A stretch of 64,000 nt of DNA from Spongilla lacustris (taxonomy: Eukaryota > Porifera > Demospongiae > Spongillida > Spongillidae), in contig OX442419.1 of the NCBI GenBank assembly GCA_949361645.1, forward strand, positions 1,897,926-1,961,925, in the 5' to 3' direction. Below the pieces are notes generated by a model. That model did no database searches. It had not been told where the DNA came from and saw nothing but the letters and a program-made list of their open reading frames with translations. A program made the position numbers and the translations under genes. Positions 18,971 through 32,100 of the stretch are shown here, piece after piece. Position 1 is the first letter of the stretch. Each line of letters starts with the position of its first letter.

Positions 18971-19379
18971 TATACTGTTACATGTAGTCATTTGAGTTGC
19001 ATACGACAAATCACCCGGAAGTTGCCCCGCGTATGCCAGCCTTTAGACTCGCAAACTCGCAAGCCAGACCTACATGTACTTCATTATTGAACGGGAACAC
19101 AAACTGGGCTATCCATGTTTCTATGCAATTATGCTATGTTTTGTGGATGAAAAATTGCAAAAGTTGCAAAGCGGCTGGGGCTCCGCCCCAGACCCCGATA
19201 GGGGAGCTTACAGCGCTCCCCCATACCCCCTAGCTGGGCGAGAGGGGGCTACGCCCCCTCCTGCTCCCACCCCCGCTCTTAATCAGTTCCACCTTATTGC
19301 TTTCCCGAACCCCCCCGTCTCCCGACCAGCCTACGGGCCTGCGATATGACGTAATTGTGGCACTAATCACCTCCCATAA

Positions 19380-22300
19380 GTTCTAGTTACCGTTTGTTGC
19401 AATTTTATTCGCATTAGATCGATTGGCTGCGGAAACCTTACATGTAAGTTGAAACTTTAATGAGTTTGTAAAGGGAAAGCGGTTATTGAACCGTAAATCT
19501 TTTTCCTGTGCTCTAATTATGACCCTTTTTGTCCAATTGTAACAGCCGTGGCCGGACCTATTGTGATGAGCAGGGCGGCCCTCGAAGATTCTCGAAGTCT
19601 TGTATACTTGTATATATTGTGTGTCAACGAGTTTCCTATCGGCTGGTGACCTTGGTAGCGTCGACATCATGTCTGCGTGCTTCCATCCTCCAACATGTCG
19701 ATGTGTGCGCTTTGCAGTTTGCTTATTTACCACCTGACAGACAGTATTTTAGTAAGTTAGTGGAGATGAGTTGCTTTCTACATGCGCTGGGTAACCTGCA
19801 CATGCATAAATAGATAATGGTTGCTAGAAATGTTAGAGAGTTGTTTGGTGCTGATTATGCAGCAAATGCAAATAGCAAGATGTCAATTGGCAATCACTAA
19901 TACATTAGAGCATTACATCAGGACAATTAAAGTTAAAGTAGTTATGGATCAATTCATAGAGGGATTAAATACATTGCATGCAGCAGTAGTAGTATTCGTT
20001 TAACCTTAATTCTCCAGGTCCAAGTCCTACGCGTAGGACCAATATTTGAAAATTCATCATAAATAGAAATGCAGTTTTTTGGCATCCATTTATCTACTGT
20101 TGTTTGATGTGTTATCATGCTAAATTTACCAATTGTCAGTCTATTTTTTAAATCACACCCTTGGTTACACACTGCAAATAAACAGAAACGGTTCTTAAAA
20201 ATGCATTATATAGAGAATTTAATTGTCACAGAAAAAAGTACGACAAGTATCACTTTTGTTTTTTGAAGCATGATGTGTGGGCTACTTTATACATTCTAAG
20301 GCGGTGATTTTACTCTAATTGATTTTGCCATTTTTACCGAAAACGCACTGTACGTTTTCAAGATTTTGTCCATACACTTGGCTATTCCCGCAACATGCGT
20401 CTGACAAATATATATCGTTCATACGCTTATGGAGCAATTTCCAAATCTACAATGTACTTTTTAATATGCTTAGTGCAAAAGACCTGTCATACTATTCCTC
20501 TTCCCAACATTACTTTTTGGTACGTGATTGATGAAATAAACATTTTCAACATGATCAAACCAAAACACAGTTAGTTCAGGTACAAGTGTACTCCAAAAAG
20601 TATCAGAGATAATATATAAATTAGCCCATACCATGGCAGAACTTAGGCATAAGCTAGTCTTCCCACTGGCGATCGGCGAGAACCGTTTGTGGTTTTGCAT
20701 TTATTACATGTACTATGCATTCGTATTATTATTTAACTTTGTAATTAAACTTAAAAAAAAGAAGAGAACAGTTTAATGTACAGGCGCTTGGATTTTCCAT
20801 GTGTGTGAAGCATGGTCAGAACCATGCGCTGCAGACTAAATTCCGCAACAGCATGCATCGAGAAAGTATATTGCGATGTAGCCGTCAAATTAAGTGGCAA
20901 TCGCGGTCCATGTCTTTTATCTGCGATATTGGGGAAGAGGATTAGGATGTCTTATATCCCATAGAAACCAATTTCATTGGGGAAAAAATTAACGCGGTAC
21001 CAAATTAAGTCCTAAAAAGTGAATCAGTTTAAATTTAAATGATTTAACATCTCTATTAGTACATTGACCGCTACATTGCAATATACTTTCTCGATGCTAG
21101 CCATCACAGTGATGTGAAACTCATATGCATGAATATTATTATCGGACGTTCATTTTAGCCCCCCCCCCCCCCCCCCCCCCCCCCCCAAAATGATCACCTT
21201 CCGCCGCCCCTGTAATGCCGATGTACCGAACAATCAGTTGGACTTTAGCGAGCGTATTTGGATACAGCCCTCGAGTACCTACAACGTAGTAAAACTGCCG
21301 ATGCTTACAGGGCCCGCGGAGGGTATTATAAAGTGGGGGGCAGAAATTATATTCCTTCGCATCTCCCTGCATGAGCTCCATGTGGAAATTATTCATAGAA
21401 ACATTCGTACAAATATAAGTTACAAAAAGGCACAATATTAAATATCGATCCTATCACACCAAAATGTCGCTTTCAATTGTCAATTCTAGCGGCGAACTCA
21501 GAGGCAACTTCAATGTTAGCTGTTCTGTTGCTATGAATGAAGCGAAACCAAGTTTTCAGGCACGACGAGCGTTCAAAAAAGGTCTTTCACTAACTGCTGC
21601 ATTAGTGGCTGGATTGCCCAAGATCAGTTTAAATATAGTAACAATCTTCTCGTATAGGCTTTTCACAATTTATAGGCTTTTCACATTGTGAAAAGCACTG
21701 TAAATTTCGTGGAATGATTGAAATTCTCCACGTAGCATGAGTTTAAAAACGGGTAATTGGGCCTACAAAAGTGTGACATTCACATCGTCAACATGCTTTT
21801 CTGACATCATGCAGTTACATCAATTCCAGTTTAATGATAGGTCATATAGGCGTTGCAAACCGCACAATGAACAAACAGCCAACGCTTGAAATAAACATGC
21901 ACACATGCATGTAATCAATACAGCAAAGAAGGCTGCTTGCAAGGTGCATGGTGACAGAAATAGCACAAAAAATTTGCTAGAAGCATACATGGCTTTTTAG
22001 GCAGATAGAATTTTACTTCCTGGGTCAAACACACACGATTTCCAACTTTGCTACATCTTTTTTTGATCGCGTATCCACAGAAAGCCATGCAATGGTTGAA
22101 TGATCTCCATTCAAGTGAATGAAAAAGAAGCCAAATGTTTTAGGCAACATTTTTCGAGTTGAAAGTTTTATATACTATTTCATGCGAGGACCAGAAGTCG
22201 TGATGGAACGCCTACATGCGATAGGTTCGCCTACATGTAGGCGTGCGGTCAATCTCGCATTAAAACATATGGTTTCGTAAATTACCGTAATGAACCCTAG

Positions 22301-22860
22301 CAAATCGATTGCTTCATAGTAACCTTAATAATTCGAATCCAATCGGTTGGCTATCTAAGATTATTTCGGAGTTTCCTTCGTCAAAGCAAAACAATCAAAT
22401 CATTATAAGATACAAGCGTCAAACACTGCACATTGACAATAACATAGAAGAAAAGTCCGGTTGGTATGCTACAGATTGATGGAGGTGCATGCATCCGCGA
22501 TAATTAATACATTTAAAACATAAAATAACATTATCGGCCAAAAAAGTGGGGGGGCAGCTGCCCCCCTTGCCCCCCCAGCTCCGAGGGCCCTTGCTTAGAA
22601 AGCTCAGACAACACTCGTTCCCACACTCGAACCTAAAGTCTTATAAAATAAGATTCACTCGGATAAAGAGGTTTATTGCACTGTATTTCTTTCATGATTG
22701 AAGGGTAATGTTAGTGGTTATGTAGCAGACAAGTTAGAAACTTTCTACATGCCGAATTTGTTTGGTATATTACTTTCCAATTTTGAGTTACACTGATCAC
22801 AAACTTAGCAATAGGCCACAACAGATTTTATCAGCTCAGGAAGCCATAAAAGGGAGATCC
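19380..22860. other. No gene recognised; C-run at 21160-21186
   Basis: About 3.5 kb with only short unconvincing open frames. Landmarks are a 16-bp perfect palindrome near 20023 (GTCCTACGCGTAGGAC), a long C run at 21160-21186 and a mixed G/C-run patch at 22548-22580. The two G/C patches may be the ends of another degenerate element, but I could not align them as inverted repeats. Confidence 0.4.
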
Positions 22861-22979
22861 TGCATCAGCTTGTGATTGAACACATCATTGTCACGTTTCT
22901 CTGGCATGTCTCTTCAAACTGCTGTCACGTCGTTCGTGTGAAGAGAACAGAATTGTGCAAAGAAGATTGCCAGTTAGAT

Positions 22980-23115
22980 GATAACAGTTGTGCTGACTAG
23001 TTGCGCGATGAGGCTCTGAAAGACCGTTTTGTGGAAGCAGTGAAAATAGAAAAATTGTGAGAAGAACTGCTACAAAGCTGATCCTGAAATTACAAGTGAG
23101 AGGGATCGATAGCAT
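22980..23115 (+). pseudogene. Possible retrotransposon gag relic
   Basis: A plus-strand frame reads LRDEALKDRFVEAVKIEKL, then after a stop and frame change KADPEITSER. The order L-R-D-x-F, then E-x-L, then A-D-x-x-I/L-T-x-E resembles the C-terminal part of Gypsy-type gag proteins. The match is short and broken; treat it as a suggestion only. Confidence 0.3.
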
Positions 23116-23334
23116 ACGCGGATATGAAGGCAGTAAGAAGGATAACGTGAAGGCTAGGTGGGGACTGTATACAACTGGCCGTCGCTATAATAGCTAGTTG
23201 TCATAATTTGGCTGGCCATGGGTGAGGTGTACAGGTGAGCCACCTAGCGACGAGAGAATGTTACTATTTGCACCCCCATTCTCTCTCATATAAGCTTAGT
23301 ACGCTATGCAAGCTTTCAAAGATGGCCAATGGCT

Positions 23335-23740
23335 GCTGGTATAATATTGGTAAAGAAGAACAGCTCACATCTGGGCAGACACACATATTTGAATGAGTAA
23401 AATATACTTTCTGCAGAGCAGCATCCATGGATGCTCTGTCATAGGAGAGACAATGGTAAAAAATGCTCCTCTTACAGGATATCCTTCCCAAATGCATGTC
23501 CTCTGGTGGTCTCCACCAGAGCAAGTCAGGTGCTGCTCATTCAGGCTGCACTGATAACCTCATAAGTCATTTCTCTCCTATGACAGAGCATCCATGGAAC
23601 TGATGCTACACCAGCAGCTTCCAATGAGGACAGCTTTGTTCTTGACATGGCCACAAGCACTGCTGCTCTGCAGAAAGTATATTTTACTCATTTCAGATGC
23701 GAGCTGTTCTTCTTTACTGACCAATATTATTAGGTGGAAA
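23335..23740. repeat. Imperfect inverted repeat
   Basis: The left arm around 23335-23465 contains AAGAAGAACAGCTC, GAGTAAAATATACTTTCTGC and AGCATCCATGGATGCTCTGT. These return inverted at 23575-23735 as ACAGAGCATCCATGGA, GCAGAAAGTATATTTTACTC and GAGCTGTTCTTCTT. It is probably a fold-back remnant, and no gene overlaps it. Confidence 0.75.
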
Positions 23741-25860
23741 TGGAGTAGAGGAAAGGGAACACCATCCCACCAGGATGAGGGTTGGACCACTCTGGAAAGG
23801 TGGGTGTATGTTTGTGTGTGCCATGTTGCCAAGGGGTGTACTGCTTATCTGTGTGATGTTGGGCTAGCTATCCCCTTCTTTGCTCCTCCTCTTCCCTCCC
23901 GTCTTATTATCTCTTCTCTCCTCCCTTCCTCTTTTCTTTCTTCCCTCTTTTCTTCTCCCCTCCTCTCTTCTTCCCTCTCCTCTCCTTCCTTCCCCTCCTT
24001 CACGAATCACTTCCTTCTCCCCCTATATTTGCCCCAACACAGCTGGATACAAGGGATACATTTCGGCCATGATGGTAGACGTATTCTGTGCTGTGCACAT
24101 ATGAAGCAATCTGGTAAGCATCTTTGGTGTTAATGGCCAATTGCTTTAATCATACAAGGACAGGCTGGCAATTAATCATGATGCCTTTGCTACTGGCTTT
24201 GAAGAACGCATGCGTATGGCTTTGAATCCTGTGAGGATAGTGAGGTTTTTGTGTATGACATGACGGGGTGTGTGTGCTATGCTTAGGTTCATCCTGATGA
24301 ACCAGTTTTGGTAGCTAGTGACCCAGAGTGGTTTAATGAAAAGCATGTCAGCCGGGAAAATGGCATTATACATGTGTATCACGATGCCCTGGTTGGGCAT
24401 TTGTGGTCTTAGCATAATATTTTGTTTCATCACGACTAATACCTCCTCTCCTCACTACAACTTCTTTTTTTAGGGATCCCTTGCCTTCCAGAATAAACTG
24501 GCTGAGAGGCTGGGTGTTGCTCACATGCCATGTTAGCAAGAAATCGTTTGATTGTGATGTGATTTAGGAAGTAAATAAAAGCATTCTCTATGAGAAAGTT
24601 GGTGGTATATAGGATTTGAAGGCAATAGTGGTGTAAAAATCATGAAAACAGGGTTGAATGATAAGGAAAAACGAAATAGTCCTATATTTAGCACATGCAT
24701 GGACAATGTATTGTCCTACAATGTGTGCCAGGCTCATTTTTTGACCACAGTTTACATAGATGTCAACAGAGATCAGCTTAGTATGACAACCCCTATGCCT
24801 AGAAGAGGGGAGCAGACATTTTGGAAGCATAAAAAACTTCAACCATGCAGCTTCTTCAGAATTTTTGGACACAACCAATCAGTTATCTAAGGGTACTTGA
24901 CAGAATCCGTGCAAAAGCAAGCCTGGGTTAAAACGTAGGGTGGGGCAATGAAGCTGGAAAACATCCTCGAGAGATGGGAGACCCTGATTGGATGGCAAGG
25001 GCAGGGGTTTGGCATTTGGTCCCGATGAATTAACTCTACTTCTGCAGCGTTTGTATGTTCGAGTGTGTACATTAATTTATTTGTCTGCATGCCTTCACGG
25101 TTGTGATTGAGTGTGCACATTAAGTTATTTATATCTGCTATCACGGTTGCGATTTTGATGACAAACTGAAAATACATTAGCCTGCAATCATACGTATACA
25201 TGCGTGCAATTAGTGATACTTACTACAGAACTGATTGGTTTTTAAAAAAATTATACACGCTATAATTACCAGTGGCAGCTGTCAAAATCAAACCTCATTT
25301 CTATCACAGAATTGAGTCCACCTCCTCCCCCGGACTTTAATCTCTGGATGTACAATATTTTTGACGGACCGTGTTCTATAGGGAGTTGGGTCCGGGGAGG
25401 GACCAAACATTGCCCAGACCATTTACCCTATGACACCAGCCCTGTCCAACAAGTTGAAGGCAGCTAAATGATATGATGTGCAAACTTCATTATAGTCATG
25501 GAAACTACGCCGGCTTGGAGGATGCCACGGATATTTTTTGCCACCATGGAGCCATGCATTGTTTATAATTGTCACAAAGCTGCTGCAGAAGCCGTGGTAG
25601 CTCTTCCAAAAATGACTGGTGACTTTGGCGAACTGTTGTCCATTGCCCATGCAAAGGAGAAAGGTTCTGACATGGCAAGGTCGGGAAATGAAGGGGTTCA
25701 CGAAAACAATAAGGGCAGAACTAACTAAGTAACACAGATCAATAGTTTTTATACTGGATGTAGGGGGTGGGACCAGGGTAATACCATATGGAAAGGGCTG
25801 TGCCCCCTCACGACCAGCCAGGGGTTATATGGGGAAGCTCTAGCCGTAAGTTCCTTCATT
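23741..25860. other. Spacer with pyrimidine tract; two weak exon-like stretches
   Basis: A pyrimidine-only stretch runs from about 23880 to 24020. An AG-bounded stretch starting near 24043 (WIQGIHFGHDGRRILCC in one frame) ends at a good GTAAGC donor near 24113. Another after a T-rich acceptor near 24474 reads GSLAFQNKLAERLGV before a stop. Neither gave a recognisable domain and their phases cannot be checked. The rest, to 25860, holds nothing I can name. Confidence 0.3.
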
Positions 25861-25879
25861 GCAGCAGCTTTGCAATTTT

Positions 25880-28800
25880 TTTAATCTTGCAATTTCAGTT
25901 CAGTGTACATAACTGATTGCAAAAGAATTCGTCACACGGCATTGGCCAGATATGTATGAACCAAATAATGAAAATGTGGTACCAGCCATCCTTTATCAAG
26001 TAGTAAATAGGACTATGTAGTAGAGGAAGACTTCAACCACATTTGCTTTAATGTATATCTGCATGTAGGGTGAGCTGCTGTGCTACGCACAAGAGTGCAG
26101 TTCTTGCATTGTGCATTGCCCCAGCAGCTTTGCTTGCAATTTTGTATTCAGTCAATTGCAAAAACAAATTCGTGCAACACTTTAATTCTACATATGGCAT
26201 TGGCCAGATTTATATGGTACCAGTTTTCCTTGTAGTAAGATGGATTGTGTTCGCTTTCATACATCTGTAGAGTGAGCAGCCTTGAATTGTGCACTGCCCT
26301 AGCAGCTTTGCTTTATTTAAAGCCTTGCAATTTTTTACATAATTGTCCGTCACACTGAATTCAATCCTAAGGCATTGGCCAAATTTGCATGAACCAAATA
26401 ATGGAAATCCTTCCTATACCAAGTAGTAAATAGGACTACATGTATGTAGTAGAGGAAGACTTTAACTGCCTTTGCTTTCATGTATATCTGCATATGTAAG
26501 GTGAGCTGCTGTATGCTATGCACGTGCATGCAGTTCTTGGAATGCACATTGCCCCAGCAGTTCAAATTTGCATGCAGCTTTTACAATTTTGTATTCAGTC
26601 AATTGCAAAAACGAATACGTGCAACACTTTTATTCTACATATGGCATTGGCCAGATTTATATGGTACCAGTTTTCCTTGTAGTAAGATGGACTGTGTTCG
26701 CTTTTATACATCTGTAGAGTGAGCAGCCTTGAATTGTGCACTGCCCTAGCAGCTTTGCTTTATTTAAAGCCTTGCAATTTTTTACATAATTGTCCATCAC
26801 ACTGAATTCAATCCTAAGGCATTGGCCAGATTTGCATGAACCAAATAATGGAAATCCTTCTTATACCAAGTAGTAAACAGGACTACATGTATGTAGTAGA
26901 GAAGGACTTTAACTGCCTTTGCTTTCATGTATATCTGCATATGTAAGGTGAGCTGCTGTATGCTATGCACGTGCATGCAGTTCTTGGAATGCGCATTGCC
27001 CCAGCAGTTCAAATTTGCATGCAGCTTTTACAATTTTGTATTCAGTCAATTGCAAAAACGAATTCGTGCAACACTTTTATTCTACATATGGCATTGGCCA
27101 GATTTATATGGTACCAGTTTTCCTTGTAGTAAGATGGACTGTGTTCGCTTTTATACATCTGTAGAGTGAGCAGCCTTGAATTGTGCACTGCCCTAGCAGC
27201 TTTGCTTTATTTAAAGCCTTGCAATTTTTTACATAATTGTCCATCACACTGAATTCAATCCTAAGGCATTGGCCAGATTTGCATGAACCAAATAATGGAA
27301 ATCCTTCCTATACCAAGTAGTAAACAGGACTACATGTATGTAGTAGAGGAAGACTTTAACTGCCTTTGCTTTCATGTATATCTGCATATGTAAGGTGAGC
27401 TGCTGTATGCTATGCACGTGCATGCAGTTCTTGGAATGCGCATTGCCCCAGCAGTTCAAATTTGCATTCAGCTTTTACAATTTTGTATTCAGTCAATTGC
27501 AAAAACGAATTCGTGCAACACTTTTATTCTACATATGGCATTGGCCAGATTTATATGGTACCAGTTTTCCTTGTAGTAAGATGGACTGTGTTCGCTTTTA
27601 TACATCTGTAGAGTGAGCAGCCTTGAATTGTGCACTGCCCTAGCAGCTTTGCTTTATTTAAAGCCTTGCAATTTTTTACATAATTGTCCATCACACTGAA
27701 TTCAATCCTAAGGCATTGGCCAGATTTACATGAACCAAATAATGGAAATCCTTCTTATACCAAGTAGTAAATAGGACTACACGTATGTAGTAGAGGAAGA
27801 CTTTAACTGCCTTTGCTTTCATGTATATCTGCATATGTAAGGTGAGCTGCTGTATGCTATGCACGTGCATGCAGTTCTTGGAATGCGCATTGCCCCAGCA
27901 GTTCAAATTTGCATGCAGCTTTTATTCAGTCAATTGCAAAAACGAATTCGTGCAACACTTTAATTCTACATATGGCATTGCCCAGATTTATATGGTACCA
28001 GTTTTCCTTGTAGTAAGATGGACTGTGTTCGCTTTTATACATCTGTAGAGTGAGCAGCCTTGAATTGTGCACTGCCCTAGCAGCTTTGCTTTATTTAAAG
28101 CCTTGCAATTTTTTACATAATTGTCCATCACACTGAATTCAATCCTAAGGCATTGGCCAGATTTGCATGAACCAAATAATGGAAATCCTTCCTATACCAA
28201 GTAGTAAACAGGACTACATGTATGTAGTAGAGGAAGACTTTAACTGCCTTTGCTTTCATGTATATCTGCATATGTAAGGTGAGCTGCTGTATGCTATGCA
28301 CGTGCATGCAGTTCTTGGAATGCGCATTGCCCCAGCAGTTCAAATTTGCATTCAGCTTTTACAGTTTTGTATTCAGTCAATTGCAAAAACGAATTCGTGC
28401 AACACTTTTATTCTACATATGGCATTGGCCAGATTTATATGGTACCAGTTTTCCTTGTAGTAAGATGGACTGTGTTCGCTTTTATACATCTGTAGAGTGA
28501 GCAGCCTTGAATTGTGCACTGCCCTAGCAGCTTTGCTTTATTTAAAGCCTTGCAATTTTTTACATAATTGTCCGTCACACTGAATTCAATCCTAAGGCAT
28601 TGGCCAGATTTACATGAACCAAATAATGGAAATCCTTCTTATACCAAGTAGTACACGTATGTAGTAGAGGAAGACTTTAACTGCCTTTGCTTTCATGTAT
28701 ATCTGCATATGTAAGGTGAGCTGCTGTATGCTATGCACGTGCATGCAGTTCTTGGAATGCGCATTGCCCCAGCAGTTCAAATTTGCATGCAGCTTTTACA

Positions 28801-29010
28801 ATTTTGTATTCAGTCAATTGCAAAAACGAATTCGTGCAACACTTTAATTCTACATATGGCATTGGTACCAGTTTTCCTTGTATTAAGATGGACTGTGTTC
28901 GCTTTTATACATCTGTAGAGTGAGCAGCCTTGAATTGTGCACTGTCCTAGCAGCTTTGCTTTATTTAAAGCCTTGCAATTTTTTCCTTTTAGTAAGATGG
29001 ACTGTGCTGT
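25880..29010 (+). repeat. 447-bp satellite array, about seven units
   Basis: Corresponding positions recur at 26480, 26927, 27374, 27821, 28258 and 28695: three steps of 447, then two of 437. The shorter steps come from separate 10-bp deletions, one near 27920 and one near 28655. Each unit has two diverged subunits of about 175 and 272 bp, both starting at GGCATTGGCCAGATTT. Neighbouring units differ at only a few positions, so the array was amplified or homogenised recently. The length is a multiple of three, so short open frames recur on both strands; I regard them as by-products. Single copies of the subunit occur near 34.1, 53.3-53.5 and 61.5 kb. Confidence 0.95.
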
Positions 29011-29188
29011 TAGACGTTGTGCCTTATACAATACGTAGATTAGCCTTGCGAATCGGAAGTGACATTTTGCTAGGATTACTGTGGCAATGTGAAACAGGTG
29101 TAAGGGTTATAAACTAGTTGTGTAGCAATGGCTATAAAGATACAGAGCATCAAAGTCAAGTTTACGTCTTTTTGACCTCTATCGGCTC

Positions 29189-32100
29189 TGTCACGGAAAT
29201 TTCGGTCCGCTGAAAATTTTGGTCCCGGACCAATATTTTCAGAAAATTTTGGTCCGGTCGGACCAATTTTATCTGAAAAAAAAGGTCCGTGTCCGGAAAA
29301 AAAGATCCGGAGATTTATTTCATACGTCCACGTGGTTGATATCAGTTTGCGAGTGATGCGGGCGGAGATTGAAGAAACTGTTGACGATGGTTCTGATTGT
29401 GATCATACTCTATTATCTGTGTTGTGATGATCTTGTCGAGGAGGCTTATGCCTATTTAGTGTCGAAGAAGTATCCTGAATGTGTCAGTGAGAACAAAAAG
29501 AGTGTGATACGAAGGAAAGCGGCGAAGTTGACAATATCTGTTGAAGGAGAGCTATTGTATAAGCACAAGCAGGGAAAGGAAAAGGTAAGTAGCGTTTCAG
29601 TAATCAATACTGCCATTATCGTTTTTGATATTTTTGGTAGTGACATGTATGTATGTATGTGTCCAATAAAGTAGCCATCTTTTACGCAGAAGGAAGTGCT
29701 CCAGAGTTTGGAAGAGCGCCAGAAGATCCTACTGGCATGTCACATTGATTCCACTTCTGGTCACATGGGTAAGACCAGGACACTGTACAGGATCAAGGAA
29801 CGATTCATGTGGCATGGCATGGTTAAAGACGTTGTTAGCTTGGTGAGCTCCTTATTTAACTGCATCAGTGGTACTCCTTTATTTTTTTATATTACAAATT
29901 CAATCCTGGTTCTGTTATATTTCTGCAGCTATCAAAATGTGATGTGTGTCAACGCATGAACAGAAAGCTAACTACTGGAGTGCCTGAGCTTCATCCCATT
30001 CCAGTTAAAGCCCCCTGGTACATGGTTGGCATTGATTTTATTGGCCCTCTGAGCCCAGTTGCAAAGGACGGAAGTCGCTACATCCTCACTATCAGTGGTT
30101 ACTTCACAAAGTGGGTTGAGGTGGTACCTACAGTCAACAAAATGGCATCTACAATGGCAAGTTCACTGTTTAAGGTCAGCATGTGTACCAATTATTTATT
30201 TGTGCATGTAGCTATTTGTACATGTAGCTGTGGCTTTACTAGTTCTTTTAGTTTGATAATTTTTGTGGTACAAAGCATGCTCTTACCATGCAACTGATAG
30301 TATGTTTTGGTGAGCTCCAAATATTTATGGTCGTGTCCTTACTTTAACTACAGATCTTTATGCGAATGGGACTACCACGTGTGTTGCTTTCAGACAATGG
30401 CAGTGAGTTCTGTAATGCACTGAATGACCAACTTTCAGAGATGCTAGGAATTAAGAGTAACTACACCTTACCACCCTCAGGTTTGTTCCATGAATGTTAT
30501 TGTGTACTGTAGTATACATATAAAATTGCGTGCACCCAATCTGATGTCATCCGATCTCTCTCAACTCCAACTTGTAGGCCAATGGTCTTGATGAGCGCTT
30601 CAATCAGACGCTTCAAAACATGTTGGTGAAATATGCGTCTTCAAAGAAGGATATGTGAAGTCACTACCTAGACACTTGTGCCTTCGCATATAACACTTCC
30701 CGACACGACTCTACTAAATACACACCATTCATGTTAATGTTTGGTCGCCGAGCAACCCTTCCAATTGATGTGGAGCTTGAGCGGCAATGTTTTGAAAATC
30801 TCTGCAAGACATATTGGGAACTTGAAGAACATCCCTATCCTGCTGTATTTTCAGAACATGCACGCATATTGGAAGAGGCCAAAGGCAACATTATCGCTGC
30901 ACAGTTGAGGCAAAAAGAAGCATATGCACTGCAAACCAGGCCAATTTCAGTGTGACCAGTTGGTATTGCTGAAAAACTTCTCTCGTAAAAAGGTCAAGGG
31001 CGGAAAACTTACAGAAAGATTTCTTGTGCCATACACAATCATAAATGTGCTGCCAAATGGTGTATATGAAATACGCAATGAAGAAGGCAAGACTACTCGT
31101 GCTACTGGCAGCCACTTAAAAATGTACATGTTAAGTGATGCATGTTGTATGGAAGATGAAGATGAATATCAAAGTTCTTCACAAGGAGATTGTGTAAGTA
31201 AAATTTTAGTGTGTAAATACATGTATCAGATACTTGTCAGTCTGCAGCTGATGTATGTTTACAATAACATGGGTGTATGCAACTCTCAGCCACCATGAAA
31301 TATGCATTGTTTAAAGGTTACTCCTTCTGGTACTCTGGCAAGCCCTCATTCTTCTGAAGATGATTGAGATTGTCACAATGGAGGCCAATCTAAAGGTTTG
31401 TCTTGTTTATCCTTTTTTCACTTTCTTAGAATATAAGACTTGGTACATTTTCAATAGACCATTCATCACCCTGTAATCGTGCCCATCAAAATGACTGTGT
31501 TGAAGTCGGTGGCATTGACAGTGGTTGCACTGTACTGGAGGATTGTTCAGTTTCTGTTAAACGAGATACCATTCGTAAGGTAAATTACTTTGTGTATAGC
31601 AGAGGAATGTACTACCTATATAGTACAAACTGCTCATTTTGATTTGGATTGCACTCTGCATTATGTGTGTAAACTGATGATTTACCATTTATTTTCCCAC
31701 AGAGAAAGTGCCCTTTCACATGCGAAATGAAAAAACAAGTAGTGGGTGGTGAATGGCTGACTGATGACCATATGTTCTATGCACAAGAGCTTCTCAGAAT
31801 ACAGTTCCCCACCATTGATGGATGGCAGAGCACTCTTCTAGCTCAGAACAATGGATATTTTCCAGCCAAGATGGATGCCATTCAGATTCATATAGTGTCG
31901 GATTCCCACTGGGTAACGTCAGCACGACTTGGTGGTACAGTCACTCTTTTTGACTGCCGTAAGGTTGGAAGTCATATCTCTTCGACCCTAACTCATCAGT
32001 TATGCCAGGTGTACAGAACATCAATATGTGAGAGTGCGGGGAATTCATTCTTAGCTGTGAATGTTGCTACCGTCCAAAAGCAGCGTGGCAGTGATGATTG

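Larger units (their letters stand above)
18574..19341. mobile_element. Nested hAT-like short element, 5-bp target duplication
   Basis: Ends CAGGCCCGTAGGCTGG and CCAGCCTACGGGCCTG are perfect 16-bp inverted repeats. CGATA flanks both sides (18569-18573 and 19342-19346). G- and C-rich tracts lie just inside the ends. The interior carries two hairpins and a GCTGGGGCTCCGCCCCAG segment typical of short hAT-like elements. No transposase is present. The CAG..CTG ends with 5-bp duplication fit a hAT5-like group; that placement is inference. Confidence 0.8.

Noticed and set aside
23594..24133. 179-codon plus-strand frame
   Set aside because: It runs through a hairpin repeat and a pyrimidine tract giving Ser/Leu/Pro low complexity; no domain is visible.
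26350..28500. Conserved 71- and 80-codon frames repeated five times or more
   Set aside because: They recur because the satellite unit is a multiple of three. Frames are open on both strands, with no selection pattern visible and no domain.
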